64,000 nt of DNA from CAVTPU01 sp963736695 (GCA_963736695.1 CAVTPU010000004.1:2170001-2234000), one strand, 5' to 3'. Shown: positions 1 through 9,767, counted from the first letter of the stretch. Translations and numbers: made by a program. Notes: a model not told the origin generated them from the sequence alone.

Positions 1-830
1 ACAACGACGCCCTCGCCGATCGCGTCCGCAGCGAGCTGCCGATGGTCACCCTGCTGCGCAACGAGTCCACGCGCGGGGTCTCCGGCACACGCAACACCGG
101 CGCCCGGCACGCCACCACCGACCTCATCGCGTTCGTCGACGACGACATCATTGTGCGACCCGGCTGGCTGGCTGGCATGATCGCCCCGTTCAGCGACCCC
201 TTGGTGGTCGGCACCGGTGGCGCGATCCAACCGGTGTGGACAACGCACCCCCGCTGGGTGCCCGACGAGTTCCTCTGGGCCTATGGCGCGTCATATCCGG
301 GCCTGCCGACGACGCCCGCCCCGGTGCGCAACGTCTGGTCGGCGAGCATGGTGGTGCGGCGCGAGGTCTTCGCCGCCGTCGACGGGTTCCGGGAGGGCTT
401 CGGCAAGGTCGGCCGGCGCTCCAGTCCCGAGGACACCGACCTCTGCCTGCGCATGGCCGAAGCCGGGCACGGGCGCTGGATATATCTGCCGGACGCCGTC
501 GTCGGGCATCGGGTCGAACCCGACCGGTCCACGGTGCGCTATTTCCTCACCCGCTGCTATCACGAGGGCCGGGGAAAGGTCGAGCTCGCCCGGTTGATCG
601 GTGATCGCGGCACGCTCGGCACCGAGAGCGACTATCTGCGGCGCACCGTGCCGCGAGCGTTGCGCCGATCGGTCGCGGGAGCGATCAGCGGCCGCGACCG
701 CAACGGCGCCGCGAGGTCCGCGGCGATCGTCGCCGGGATCGCCGCCGCCGGATGGGGAGCGGCGGCCGAGACGGTCGTCGCGATGACTACCAAGAATTTC
801 GGGGTGACATCGACGAAGGAGGCTCGATGA
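1..830 (+). CDS. Family 2 glycosyltransferase, 5' end outside window
   Basis: This is a GT-A fold family 2 glycosyltransferase whose beginning lies before the window: the reading frame is already open at base 3 and residues upstream of the first internal ATG (base 42) still match the family. Visible motifs are FVDDDIIV (metal and sugar-nucleotide binding DxD-type motif) and PEDTDLCLR (the acidic ED motif before the catalytic helix). It should transfer a sugar from a nucleotide-sugar donor at the cytoplasmic membrane face during polysaccharide assembly. The stop TGA (828-830) overlaps the ATG of the next glycosyltransferase, so the genes are probably translationally coupled. Donor and acceptor cannot be predicted. 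Confidence 0.9.
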   Translation, partial: NDALADRVRSELPMVTLLRNESTRGVSGTRNTGARHATTDLIAFVDDDIIVRPGWLAGMIAPFSDPLVVGTGGAIQPVWTTHPRWVPDEFLWAYGASYPGLPTTPAPVRNVWSASMVVRREVFAAVDGFREGFGKVGRRSSPEDTDLCLRMAEAGHGRWIYLPDAVVGHRVEPDRSTVRYFLTRCYHEGRGKVELARLIGDRGTLGTESDYLRRTVPRALRRSVAGAISGRDRNGAARSAAIVAGIAAAGWGAAAETVVAMTTKNFGVTSTKEAR

Positions 831-2158
831 ACGACACCGTGACGACGGGGCGCGGCCCCGCCCTGCTACTCGACATCGACGTCGCCGAGCCGATCCCGGC
901 CATCACCGCCCGCGACGTCGCCGGAGCGGGCCAAGCACACGTGCTCGTCCGCCGAGACACCCAGCCCCTCGGGCTCGTCGTGATCGACCTTCCCGAGGCG
1001 GGGCTGTCCGCCGCGGCCTTGTCCGCCGCGATAAACCCGACGACGCGTACGGGCACCGAGCCCGCGAGCCTCGACGAGCCATCCGGCTATCTCGCCCGAC
1101 GAGGCGAAGTGCTGCGAGACGCACCGCCGATCACGGTCGTGATCTGCACCCGGGATCGGGCGGAGTCACTGCGGGCCAGCGTCGACAGCGTGCTCGCGCA
1201 GGCGTACCCACGGTTTCGGATTTTGATCGTCGACAACGCGCCCAGCGACGCCTCGACCCGGGCCTTCGCCCAGGACGCGGCGGAGCGGTCCGGTCTCGTC
1301 GACTATTTGGTCGAACCACGGCCCGGTCTGTCGCGCGCGCGCAACGCGGCGATCGACGCCGTCGGGGACCCGATCCTCGCCTTCCTCGACGACGACGCGG
1401 TCGCCGACCCGCACTGGCTTGCCGAGATCGCCCGGGCCTTCGCCGACGTGCCCGAAGCCGACGCGGTGAGCGGCCCGATCCTGCCCGCCGCGATCGCGAC
1501 ACCCGCGCAGGTCTGGTTCGAGCAATACGGCGGCCACACCAAGGGTCGCGGATTCACCCGCGCCGTCATCGGTCCGGCCACCGCACGCGAGCAGAACCCG
1601 CTCTATCCACTGCCCCCGGTCGGCGCTGGCGGCAACATGGCGTTTCGCCGGCGGGTCTTCGACCGCATCGGCGGCTTCGACCCGGCGCTCGGCGCCGGCA
1701 CGGTGGCGATGGGTTCCGAGGACACCCACATCTTCATGCGACTGCTGCGCGCCGACGGGACCGTCGTCTATCAGCCGGGCGCCCTCGTGCGACACCACAA
1801 CCGGCCGGACCTCGCCGGGCTGCGGCGACAGATGCTCGGATATGGCACCGGGCTCACCGCCGCCTACACCAGCATGGTGCTGCACGACCCCACGGTGCTG
1901 ATCGGATTGCTGCGGCTGGCACCCACCGCGCTGCGTGACCTCATGTCGCGCTCCGGCCAACGCACCGGAGGCCTTCCCGCCGACTTCCCACCGGACCTGC
2001 TCGCCACCGGCCGGCGTGGCCTGCTGCGCGGACCACTCATCTATCTGCGCTCCCGACACCGGCTGTGGCGCGACGATGCGCAAGACAGTGCGCACAACGA
2101 TGCGCAGACCCGATCAGGGAGGCTGCGACGGACCCGCTCGGCGGTGGTCGCCCGATGA
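827..2158 (+). CDS. Family 2 glycosyltransferase with extra N-terminal domain
   Basis: The protein has 443 residues. About the first 95 form a separate N-terminal region of unknown role. The GT2 domain begins near PITVVICTRDR and contains AFLDDDAV (DxD-type) and GSEDTHIFMR (ED motif). The start is ATG 827, with AAGGAGG at 816-822, overlapping the previous stop as ATGA; a longer frame from 752 lacks such a site. It is likely to add sugars to a lipid-linked or surface glycan together with the neighbouring flippase. The stop again overlaps the next gene as ATGA (2155-2158). Two adjacent GT2 genes plus a flippase mark an exopolysaccharide or surface-glycan operon. Confidence 0.9.
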   Translation: MNDTVTTGRGPALLLDIDVAEPIPAITARDVAGAGQAHVLVRRDTQPLGLVVIDLPEAGLSAAALSAAINPTTRTGTEPASLDEPSGYLARRGEVLRDAPPITVVICTRDRAESLRASVDSVLAQAYPRFRILIVDNAPSDASTRAFAQDAAERSGLVDYLVEPRPGLSRARNAAIDAVGDPILAFLDDDAVADPHWLAEIARAFADVPEADAVSGPILPAAIATPAQVWFEQYGGHTKGRGFTRAVIGPATAREQNPLYPLPPVGAGGNMAFRRRVFDRIGGFDPALGAGTVAMGSEDTHIFMRLLRADGTVVYQPGALVRHHNRPDLAGLRRQMLGYGTGLTAAYTSMVLHDPTVLIGLLRLAPTALRDLMSRSGQRTGGLPADFPPDLLATGRRGLLRGPLIYLRSRHRLWRDDAQDSAHNDAQTRSGRLRRTRSAVVAR

Positions 2159-3438
2159 CTGTCACCCGCAACGCCACCGCATTGATGATCTCGACGGTGA
2201 CGAGCGCGGCGCTGGGCTTCGGCTTCTGGGTCGCGGCCGCGCACTGGTTCGCGCCCGCCGTGGTCGGGCAAGCGGCCGCGTTCATCGCCGCCATGACTCT
2301 GCTCGCCGGCGTGTCACAACTCAATCTGGTCAGCCTCTATGCCAGGTTCCTGCCCACCGCCGGTGCCCGCACCGGCCGGCTCGTCGGCACCGGCATGGCG
2401 GCCTCGGTGGTGACCTCCGTGGTGCTCGCGACCGCCTTCCTCGCCGCGGGCGCGGGGCGCGCGTTCGTCTCCCCCGGCCTCGCCACCGTCGTCTTCGTCG
2501 TCGCGGTCATCGCCACCGGCTTGTCGTTCATCGTCGACGGGGTGCTCACCCCGCTCGGCCGGGCCCGCTGGGTGCCGGCGAAGAACATCGCCATCGCCGC
2601 CGCGAAACTCGCCCTGCTGGCAGTCCTCGCTGTCGCGTCGATCGAAGCCGCGCCGGCACTCACCGTCGCGTGGACGGTTCCGGTCGCGATCGCCGTCATC
2701 GTGCTCGGCACACACCTGGCTCGCCGGGTCGTCGCCCGTCACTCCGCCGCCACCGCGACGTTCGCCGACTCTGTCCCGCCGCGCCGGGGAGAGATCGCGT
2801 CGTTCGTCTCCGCCGAATATCTCAACGGTCTCATCGCCAACGCCGTCGCCTTCGTGCCCCCGGTCTTGGTGAGCCATCTCCTCGGGACGGCGTCGAGCGC
2901 CTATTTCTATGTGCCATGGCTGGTCGGGGTCAGCGCCACGACCCTGCTGTGGAACATCGTGACGTCCTATGTGGTCTCAGCGGCCGGCGATCCGGCAGGC
3001 GGCACAGCCGCTCATGGCGCCGGGACGCACCTGCGCCGTGCGACCCAACTCGGGTTGCTCGTCGTCGTGCCGGCAACGCTCATCCTCACCACGGCCGCCA
3101 CCCCGCTGCTCACCGTGGTCGGCGCCGGCTATGCCGAGCACGGCGCGCTCGCGCTGCGGCTGATCGGCGCATCACTGCCGTTCACCGCCCTGCTGCTCGC
3201 CTATTCGGCGTTCTGCGTCATGGACAAACGCATGTGGACGGTGGTGCTCGTCGGTGGGGTCAGCACGGCGGCGTTCCTCGCCGCGTCGTGGCTGGGCCTG
3301 CCGCGGTTCGGCCTCGTCGCCCCGGCCCTGGCTTATCTGGTCACCCAGGCCGCCGCCGGGCTGGCCGTCGCGCCGGCGGTGCTCCGCCGCTATCGGGCCG
3401 TGCGGGGACTCCCGCAGCCGGTGTGGCGGTTCGCGTGA
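2155..3438 (+). CDS. Wzx/MATE-type polysaccharide flippase
   Basis: This 427-residue integral membrane protein has many hydrophobic helices from residue ~5 to the C-terminus, arranged as in lipopolysaccharide or O-antigen flippases of the MOP superfamily. Such proteins move lipid-linked oligosaccharides across the cytoplasmic membrane. There are no soluble catalytic motifs. The start ATG 2155 overlaps the previous stop (ATGA), and the stop overlaps the following GTG (GTGA, 3435-3438). All nine tyrosine codons that I counted are TAT, unusual for such GC-rich DNA. The family call rests on the helix pattern and the glycosyltransferase neighbourhood rather than a diagnostic motif. Confidence 0.75.
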   Translation: MTVTRNATALMISTVTSAALGFGFWVAAAHWFAPAVVGQAAAFIAAMTLLAGVSQLNLVSLYARFLPTAGARTGRLVGTGMAASVVTSVVLATAFLAAGAGRAFVSPGLATVVFVVAVIATGLSFIVDGVLTPLGRARWVPAKNIAIAAAKLALLAVLAVASIEAAPALTVAWTVPVAIAVIVLGTHLARRVVARHSAATATFADSVPPRRGEIASFVSAEYLNGLIANAVAFVPPVLVSHLLGTASSAYFYVPWLVGVSATTLLWNIVTSYVVSAAGDPAGGTAAHGAGTHLRRATQLGLLVVVPATLILTTAATPLLTVVGAGYAEHGALALRLIGASLPFTALLLAYSAFCVMDKRMWTVVLVGGVSTAAFLAASWLGLPRFGLVAPALAYLVTQAAAGLAVAPAVLRRYRAVRGLPQPVWRFA

Positions 3439-5717
3439 GCCAGAAACCTGACGCTTCCCGCACAATGTTCGCGGGCGCGGCGATGCTGCTTGCCGCCCTC
3501 GCCGCAGCCGCGGTGCTCGCTCCCGCGTCGGCGGGGCCGTCCGCACTGCGCCTCATCGCGCTGGTCGCCTTCGCCACGCTCGCTCCTGGTGCCGCCGCCA
3601 TGGCCTGGACCCGTCGGGTGCGGCCCAGCGTCGCCTGGGCCACCGCGGTCGTGCTGAGTCTGTCGGTGGTCACGCTGGAGTCTGCCGTGACGGTCTGGGC
3701 CGGCTGGTGGCATCCGCGTCAAGCGGTGCTCCTGGTGGCCTTGGTGACGGCCGTGACCGCTGGCGCCGCGCTGCGCGGGGCTGGTCTGCCGACACGTGAC
3801 TGGATCGCGCGGTTCTCCCGACGACGGGTCGGCGCCCGGCTCGGCTGGCGTCTGCTGGCGCTGGCCACACCCGCCGCCGTGTGGTGGTGGAGTCTTGCCC
3901 ACACCGACCTTTCCTCGCTCGGCCAGTTCGGCCTGCTCGCCAGCGTGCATCCGACGTTCTTCGTCGCGGCGGCGCTCACCGTCGTCGGCCTCGTCGTCGA
4001 GGCCACCCGGGGGTCGGGTCTGCGGGTCATCGCGGGCGGCTACGCCGTACTGCTGATTTTGATCATGCACGCCACGACGCCGATCCTGCTCGACCTGCCG
4101 CAATACGCCTGGACCTACAAACACATCGGAGTGGTGGAGTTCCTCGCCACCCACGGACACGTCGGCGACGCCGCCGACATCTATCAGCAGTGGCCGGCGT
4201 TCTTCGCCACGGTCGCCCAGCTCACCAGCGCGGTGGGCGCCGATCCCGTCGCCGCCGCCGAATGGGCTCCCGTCTTCTTCAACCTCGCCACATCGGTCGT
4301 GCTCTTCGCCATCGCCCGCACCGTCGCCACCGACCGACGGGTCGCGCTGGTCACCGTCGGAGTGTTCCAGTGCGTGAACTGGATCGAGCAGGACTATCTC
4401 GCCCCCCAGGGGCTGGCGTTCGTGCTCAGCCTCGGAGTGCTGCTCATCGTGCTGCGTTGGCTGGTCGCCGCGCCGCCGATCGGCACCGGCGGACGGTTGG
4501 GCGCCTGGCTTCGCACCGGCATGCCCGACCGCGCCACGCCCGACCGTGCCACGTCGTCGCGCGCCGGCCGCGCGGCCGCCTTGGCCGCCGCGACGCTGGT
4601 GATGGCGGCGTTGAGCGCCACCCACCAGTTGTCACCGTTCCTCGTCGCCGGATCGGTGTTCGCCCTCACCCTGCTCGGACTGGTCCGTCCATGGTGGACA
4701 TCGCTGGTGCTCTTCGCCGTTCCGGTCGCCTATCTCGTCCCCCGGTTCGACTTCATCAACAGCACCTTCGGCGTCTTCGACGGATTCGACCTGCTGCATA
4801 ACGCATCCGGCAACGCCGAGACGTGGGGGTCGACCGGACAGGCGTTCTCCGCGCTCGTCGTGCGAACTCTCGCCGTCGGCGTCTGGCTCACCGTCATCGC
4901 GCTCGCGGTGCGGTCCCGCCGCGCGTTGGGCCCGATCCTCGCGCCGCTGACCCTCACCGCGATCCCGTTCGGACTCATGGTCGCGCAGAGTTATGGCGGC
5001 GAGGCGATCTATCGCGTCTATCTCTTCTCGGCGCCGTGGGCCGCTCTCATCATCTCCATTCATCTGGTACGGGTGCTGAGCCCGGCCCTGTCACCACGGC
5101 CCGCGACACCTGGGCTCACCGGCCGAATCGCGTGGCTCGTGCGCCGATCGCGCCTCGCGCCGATTCTCGCGCTCGCCGCCACCGGCGGCATGCTGCTGGC
5201 GGCCCTGCTCGCCGCGATGCAGGGTCGGCATGGCCAGCTGATGGTCGACCGGCAGAGCCGCGACGAACTCGCCGCCGCCCGCCACCTCTATGCCAGCGCC
5301 GCGCCGGGATCCACTGTGGTCTTCGCCGCGCCCGGCTTCCCTACCCGGCTCACCGCCAACTACGCCGACGTCAACACGCACATCGCCTACGGAGACCCGG
5401 ACCTCGTCACCACCGCGCAGCTGACCAGAGTGACGCTCAACGACTCCTATCTGCCGTTGATCGAGCAGTTCGTGCGCTCGCAGGGTGCGGGCGACGCCGG
5501 GACAACCACGGGCACAGCGGTGACAGCATCTGCGGCGACGACCACGGGCGGCGCACCGTCCTATCTGGTCATCAGTGACGCAATGGACCGTTACAGCGAA
5601 TATTTCGGCGCACTGCCGGAGGGGTCGCTCGACACGCTGGACGCGTCGTTGGCCGCGTCGCCGCACTGGTCGCTGCACTATCGCAACGCCAGCACCGCGA
5701 TCTATCAACTCCGTTAG
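3435..5717 (+). CDS. Large polytopic membrane protein of the glycan operon
   Basis: This protein has about 760 residues and more than ten predicted membrane helices, with a soluble extracytoplasmic C-terminal domain (residues ~600-760) after the last helix near ALAATGGMLLAALLAAM. The start is GTG 3435 overlapping the previous stop by four bases; the frame is open far upstream but that part overlaps real genes. It is the last gene of the glycosyltransferase/flippase operon, so a role as polysaccharide polymerase or GT-C type transferase is plausible. I recognise no specific family and see no catalytic signature. It converges on the next gene with a 15-base gap. Confidence 0.75.
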   Translation: MSQKPDASRTMFAGAAMLLAALAAAAVLAPASAGPSALRLIALVAFATLAPGAAAMAWTRRVRPSVAWATAVVLSLSVVTLESAVTVWAGWWHPRQAVLLVALVTAVTAGAALRGAGLPTRDWIARFSRRRVGARLGWRLLALATPAAVWWWSLAHTDLSSLGQFGLLASVHPTFFVAAALTVVGLVVEATRGSGLRVIAGGYAVLLILIMHATTPILLDLPQYAWTYKHIGVVEFLATHGHVGDAADIYQQWPAFFATVAQLTSAVGADPVAAAEWAPVFFNLATSVVLFAIARTVATDRRVALVTVGVFQCVNWIEQDYLAPQGLAFVLSLGVLLIVLRWLVAAPPIGTGGRLGAWLRTGMPDRATPDRATSSRAGRAAALAAATLVMAALSATHQLSPFLVAGSVFALTLLGLVRPWWTSLVLFAVPVAYLVPRFDFINSTFGVFDGFDLLHNASGNAETWGSTGQAFSALVVRTLAVGVWLTVIALAVRSRRALGPILAPLTLTAIPFGLMVAQSYGGEAIYRVYLFSAPWAALIISIHLVRVLSPALSPRPATPGLTGRIAWLVRRSRLAPILALAATGGMLLAALLAAMQGRHGQLMVDRQSRDELAAARHLYASAAPGSTVVFAAPGFPTRLTANYADVNTHIAYGDPDLVTTAQLTRVTLNDSYLPLIEQFVRSQGAGDAGTTTGTAVTASAATTTGGAPSYLVISDAMDRYSEYFGALPEGSLDTLDASLAASPHWSLHYRNASTAIYQLR

Positions 5718-5732
5718 ACGACCTATTCGGGT

Positions 5733-6662
5733 TCAGGCGTGCTTGACCCATTCCTTGCCATCGAAGGACAGCACAGCACGGCTTCCGATCGACCACAGGA
5801 CGCCATCAGCGGCGGTAAGGCGGTGGAAACCAATGGGTGCCGGGTGATCGAACTCGACCCGCTGAAGGGTGTCGCCCTCATCCAGCGTGTAGAGATCGGT
5901 CATCGTCGTCAGATAGAGCCTGCCGTCGAACCAATGGACATCCCAGATGTCGGATCGAACGGCGGGTGCGGGTGTGACGATCTCCCAGGTGTCGGCACGT
6001 CCACGAATCAGCTGGCCCTCTTGGCCGACCACGTAGACCACACCGTCGCCGGCACAGGAGACCGAGGTGAGGATCAGGTCGGTCAACTTCGGCGCGCTGT
6101 TCCACCCGGTGCCGTCATAGTGCCAGATCTCCCCACCCCAACCCACCGCGTAGAGATCGTCGGCGGAGAACCCGTCGATCGCCTCAAAACCAACCCGTTC
6201 ATGGGTTTCCGGAGTGGGGGCGTTCATCGCGACCCACGAGTTCGCGTCGACCCGCCGATAGACCTGCCGACCCATCCCGCAGGCATACACGCGACCGTCG
6301 ATCGTCTTCGCACGACGGATCATTCGCGGCGCCGGCTCAAGCTGCTCGGTGAGCGACCCGCCGCGTATGTAGACGCAGACCTGCCCGTCTTCCCCCACCA
6401 CGACCAGACGCTCTTCCGGATGCTTCGCGACCGCAGCGGCGGCGCTGTCCCATCCCACCGCGATGGCGCTCGTCCACTCACTTCTATACACGCCCACGAC
6501 GTTGGTGTGCGCAACGTCCCGCTCCACAAGCTCGGTCTTCTTGCTGAGCAGATAGACCAGGTCGTGATAACGAGCCACTCCACCGACGAAGGTCATCGAT
6601 TCGAGGATCGACGTCGTCTCGTCATCGTGCTCGCGAACACGCAGGGCCAGCCGGTCAGTCAT
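5733..6662 (-). CDS. Beta-propeller-like protein of unknown function
   Basis: The protein has 309 residues without signal peptide or membrane helix. It is built from repeated short strands with patterns such as VYACGMGRQVYR, LYAVGWGGEIWHYDG, VVYVVGQEGQL and LYLTTMTDLYTLDEG, each an aromatic or glycine-rich blade of about 40-45 residues. This is typical of WD40/kelch-like propellers, which usually act as scaffolds. No enzyme motif is visible. It stands alone between the glycan operon and the deacetylase on the other strand. Function is unknown. Confidence 0.7.
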   Translation of the reverse strand: MTDRLALRVREHDDETTSILESMTFVGGVARYHDLVYLLSKKTELVERDVAHTNVVGVYRSEWTSAIAVGWDSAAAAVAKHPEERLVVVGEDGQVCVYIRGGSLTEQLEPAPRMIRRAKTIDGRVYACGMGRQVYRRVDANSWVAMNAPTPETHERVGFEAIDGFSADDLYAVGWGGEIWHYDGTGWNSAPKLTDLILTSVSCAGDGVVYVVGQEGQLIRGRADTWEIVTPAPAVRSDIWDVHWFDGRLYLTTMTDLYTLDEGDTLQRVEFDHPAPIGFHRLTAADGVLWSIGSRAVLSFDGKEWVKHA

Positions 6663-6701
6663 AACCGGGCACGGTAACAGGCTCGCCCATGCCGGGCCGG
6701 C

Positions 6702-7505
6702 TCAGGTGAGGCGATGCCCCAGCCCGCGATAGGCGATCCGTCGAACCGCTCGCCACGCCGGGGTCGCGGCCCGCTTCGCGGTCGCCTCCAGCCGGGGTTC
6801 ACCCACACTGACCAGGTGCACCATGTCGGCGCCGGAGTGCTCGTCGGTGGCCTGCAGACGGGCGATCGCCAACCGATTCCCTTCGGGCGTCGCCAGTCGA
6901 CGGCCCACCTCGCAGGCCGTGTCGTGGCCGGCGGCGGCGACAATCGCCCGCACGGCACGGGAGTGATAGCCGTGCGGATAGGCGAAAGAACGCACCGGCA
7001 CACCGAGCCGTTGTCGCAACCGGTCGGCAGCGGTCCGCACCTCGCCGGCCACCTGGCGCAGCGGCAGCACGTCGAGCGGGTGATGCACGAGGCTGTGGTT
7101 GCCGATCTCGATGCCGGCGGCGGAGACCTCGGCGAGCTCCGCCCAGGTGAGCAGTGGGCCGACCACTGGCGCCGCGTCACCGAGCCAGTTTGCCGACCGT
7201 CCAATGTGTCCGACGGACTGATAGAGCGTGGCATTGGCTCCACAGTGGGCGAGCACGGGCAGGGCGGCGGTGAGAAAGTCGCGGAAACCGTCGTCGAAGG
7301 TGAGCGCGACTACCCGTACCCGTGGATCTCGGGCACGGCGGCGCAGCGCCTCGGTGAGACCGACCAGCGCGTAGCCCGCGTGGCCGAGTGCGGTGAGCTG
7401 GTCACGCAGGCGCGCCGGCGACACGACGAGGTCGCGGATCGCGGCGGGAGCCTCGTCGGCGATCGAGTGATACATCAACACCGGCAGGTCAGGCGCTGCG
7501 GGCAT
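6702..7505 (-). CDS. Polysaccharide deacetylase (NodB/CE4-like)
   Basis: This 267-residue NodB-homology enzyme removes acetyl (or related) groups from N-acetylated glycans. The conserved motifs are LTFDDGF (motif 1, catalytic and metal-binding Asp), GNHSLVHH (motif 2, metal-binding His pair) and FAYPHGYHS (motif 3). The start ATG at 7505 lies inside the end of the GH16 gene (17-base overlap), giving MPAAPDLPVLMYHS. A longer frame exists but is antisense-like read-through of the neighbour. No signal peptide is evident, so it may act in the cytoplasm or leave by another route. Pairing with a glucanase and nearby glycosyltransferases suggests remodelling of the same polysaccharide. Confidence 0.88.
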   Translation of the reverse strand: MPAAPDLPVLMYHSIADEAPAAIRDLVVSPARLRDQLTALGHAGYALVGLTEALRRRARDPRVRVVALTFDDGFRDFLTAALPVLAHCGANATLYQSVGHIGRSANWLGDAAPVVGPLLTWAELAEVSAAGIEIGNHSLVHHPLDVLPLRQVAGEVRTAADRLRQRLGVPVRSFAYPHGYHSRAVRAIVAAAGHDTACEVGRRLATPEGNRLAIARLQATDEHSGADMVHLVSVGEPRLEATAKRAATPAWRAVRRIAYRGLGHRLT

Positions 7506-8508
7506 AGGCGACCACCCAGTCGATCTCCAGGTTGACCCGTTTCGGCGTGCTCGCGTCGGGGCACGCCTGCCAGCTGTTGCCGCAGTGCCACGCCTGTGAC
7601 TGCAGGGCCAGTGACATCGGGTCGTTCGACGGCACCCGGTTGTCGGTGATGGTCGACCACGGCCGGCCGTCGAGGGTATAGGTGATGCGGCCGGGACTCC
7701 ACTGGATGCCGGCGGTGTGCCATTGGGTCGTGTCGACAGCGATGTTGCGTTCGATGTGGGCGTCGCCGTCGGCGGAGTGCATCGTGGTGAAGAGGCGGTC
7801 GCGGTTCTTGCCGTTGTCTTCGGCGATGTCGATCTCGGGCAGGTGCGCGTTGCCGGTGGGCCACAACAGCAACGCGTAGGCGATGCCGGTGCCCCGGTCC
7901 ATGCGGAAGCGGATCTCGTATTTGCCGTAGACCTGCGACAGCGCGTTGCGGTTGGAGACTCCGCCGCTGACATACATGTCGCGCCGCTGCGGGTCGGGCC
8001 AGGCGCCGATCGTCAGTTTGCTGTCGCGTAGTTTGACCCGCGACGATGAGAAGTAGCCGCCGGGGTCGCCGATGGGCGCCCCGTCATAGGAGACCCAGTC
8101 GGAGCCGAGGGATCGCCGGCTGAAGTCGTCGGCGAAGACCTGGCGCCATCCCGCTTGGTTACCCCGAGGCATGGGTACGTCGGAGCCGACCGCGCCGCCA
8201 CGCCCGGCCCGGGTGTCGCCGGTCGCCGGCGCCGACGGGGTCGTGTCGGTGTCCGCCTCGCCGGCCCCATCGTCACGGGAGGCTGGCAGCAGCGAGCCGT
8301 AACCGACCACGATGACGAGCAGCGTGAGGAGCCCGACGAGGGCGACACGAATCGCCCGGCGGTGGGGACGGCCGGGCGCGGCTGAACCGGCCTCGGCCGG
8401 ACCGGCGGGGGCTGGAGAGGTTGGCGCGCCGGATGTGACGCCTGGCGTCTCGCGTGAGTCTCCGAGCGTCAGCTCGGCGATGGGCGCGCGGCTCGGGTCA
8501 GTGGGCAC
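7489..8508 (-). CDS. Membrane-anchored family 16 glycoside hydrolase
   Basis: This GH16 endo-beta-glucanase-like enzyme has the family's catalytic signature PEIDIAED (E-[ILV]-D-x-x-E type). A Pro/Ala-rich N-terminus is followed by one membrane helix (VALVGLLTLLVIVVGYG) and a linker, then the jelly-roll catalytic domain, so the enzyme faces outside as a membrane-tethered protein. I prefer GTG 8508, with GGAG about 10 bases upstream; the frame is open to 8598. It overlaps the downstream deacetylase by 17 bases and probably shares its transcript. It is likely to cut or edit a beta-glucan; substrate linkage cannot be read from sequence. Confidence 0.85.
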   Translation of the reverse strand: MPTDPSRAPIAELTLGDSRETPGVTSGAPTSPAPAGPAEAGSAAPGRPHRRAIRVALVGLLTLLVIVVGYGSLLPASRDDGAGEADTDTTPSAPATGDTRAGRGGAVGSDVPMPRGNQAGWRQVFADDFSRRSLGSDWVSYDGAPIGDPGGYFSSSRVKLRDSKLTIGAWPDPQRRDMYVSGGVSNRNALSQVYGKYEIRFRMDRGTGIAYALLLWPTGNAHLPEIDIAEDNGKNRDRLFTTMHSADGDAHIERNIAVDTTQWHTAGIQWSPGRITYTLDGRPWSTITDNRVPSNDPMSLALQSQAWHCGNSWQACPDASTPKRVNLEIDWVVAYARSA

Positions 8509-8594
8509 TCGATTGGATCTCCGTAGGCTGGGGGCATACGTACCTTTCGAGTGTAATAACCCGAGCCTTGGGTGGAGCCAAAACAAGATCAAGG

Positions 8595-8646
8595 TCATGC
8601 CGGTGAGGGGCCGTGCGGCGGCGCCAGACGGCCCCTCACCGCATGA
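8595..8646 (-). terminator. Hairpin terminator after prs
   Basis: Perfect 14-base inverted repeat arms at 8601-8614 (CGGTGAGGGGCCGT) and 8628-8641 with a 13-base loop, extended by TCATG/CATGA across a one-base bulge. It directly follows the prs stop in the direction of transcription and separates prs-glmU from the GH16 gene. There is no long T tract, as is common in actinobacteria. Confidence 0.7.
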
Positions 8647-9627
8647 TCAGCTGAGCCCGCCGAAGAGGGTCGTCACCGAGCCGTCGTCGAAGACCTCGCG
8701 AATCGCGCGGGCCAACAGCGGGGCTATGGAGAGCACGGTGATCTTGTCGAGCTGTTTCTCGGCCGACAGCGGCAGTGTGTTGGTCACCACGACCTCACTG
8801 ATCTTGCTGTTGCGCAGGCGGTCGGTGGCCGGATCGGAGAGCAACGCGTGCGTGGAGGCGACGATGATGTCGGCGGCACCTTGATCCTGCAGAATCTCCG
8901 CGGCACCACAGATCGTGCCACCCGTGTCGATCATGTCGTCGACGATGAGCGCCACCCGCCCCTCGACGTCACCGATGACCCGGTTGGCGACCACCTGGTT
9001 GGGCTTGTGCGGATCACGAGTCTTGTGAATGAACGCGAGCGGGCTCCCGTTGAGCCGATCCGCCCACCGCTCGGCCACTCGCACCCGACCCGAGTCCGGC
9101 GCGACGACAGTGATCGCCCGACCCTGATAGCGGTCCTCGACATAGCTGGCGAGGATATCCATCGCGAAGAGGTGATCCACCGGACCGTCGAAGAAACCCT
9201 GGATCTGGGCGGTGTGCAGATCGACGGTGAGAATCCGGTTGGCGCCGGCGGTTTTGAACAGGTCCGCGACGAGCCGGGCCGAGATCGGCTCCCGACCGCG
9301 ATGCTTCTTGTCCTGCCGGGCATAGGGATAGAACGGCAACACCACGGTGATCCGCTTCGCCGAACCGCGCTTGAGAGCGTCGATCATGACGAGCGTCTCC
9401 ATCACCCACGTGTTGACCGGCGGAGACATCGATTGCACGACGAAGGCGTCGGTGCCGCGCACCGACTCCTTATAGCGGACGAAGACCTCGCCGGAGGCGA
9501 AGTCATAGATATCGGTCGGAGTGGGCGTCACGCCGAGCACAGTGCCGATCTCGTCGGCAAGGCCTGGGGCGGCCCGCCCGGAGAAGAGCATCAGCGTCTT
9601 CCGGTTCTCCGAACGGATCATGTTCAT
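8647..9627 (-). CDS. prs: Ribose-phosphate pyrophosphokinase
   Basis: This enzyme converts ribose 5-phosphate and ATP to phosphoribosyl pyrophosphate, the precursor of nucleotides, His, Trp and (in actinobacteria) decaprenyl-phosphoryl arabinose. The 326-residue length fits class I enzymes. Motifs seen are FSGRAAPGLADEIG at the N-terminus, the catalytic flexible-loop region YARQDKKHRGREPISAR, the DLHTAQIQGFFDGPVDHL segment, and the PRPP-binding loop DDMIDTGGT. The start could be ATG 9627 or ATG 9621. It lies downstream of glmU on the same strand, the usual actinobacterial pairing, and ends at a strong hairpin. Confidence 0.97.
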   Translation of the reverse strand: MNMIRSENRKTLMLFSGRAAPGLADEIGTVLGVTPTPTDIYDFASGEVFVRYKESVRGTDAFVVQSMSPPVNTWVMETLVMIDALKRGSAKRITVVLPFYPYARQDKKHRGREPISARLVADLFKTAGANRILTVDLHTAQIQGFFDGPVDHLFAMDILASYVEDRYQGRAITVVAPDSGRVRVAERWADRLNGSPLAFIHKTRDPHKPNQVVANRVIGDVEGRVALIVDDMIDTGGTICGAAEILQDQGAADIIVASTHALLSDPATDRLRNSKISEVVVTNTLPLSAEKQLDKITVLSIAPLLARAIREVFDDGSVTTLFGGLS

Positions 9628-9767
9628 CGGCGGTTCGCTTCCCGTCTAACGTGGGTGACCTGCTCGTTCGCTTGCAGTATCACCCGCGCCACGTCAGCCC
9701 CATGCGGCAGCCCGCGACGTTGGGGAATATGCCACGCCCGATCGGTCCGATCGGCCCGGCCCCGGCC

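Noticed and set aside
3390..4625. 411-residue open frame on the minus strand
   Set aside because: Antisense to the membrane protein gene at 3435-5717; the product is a Gly/Arg/Glu-rich shadow.
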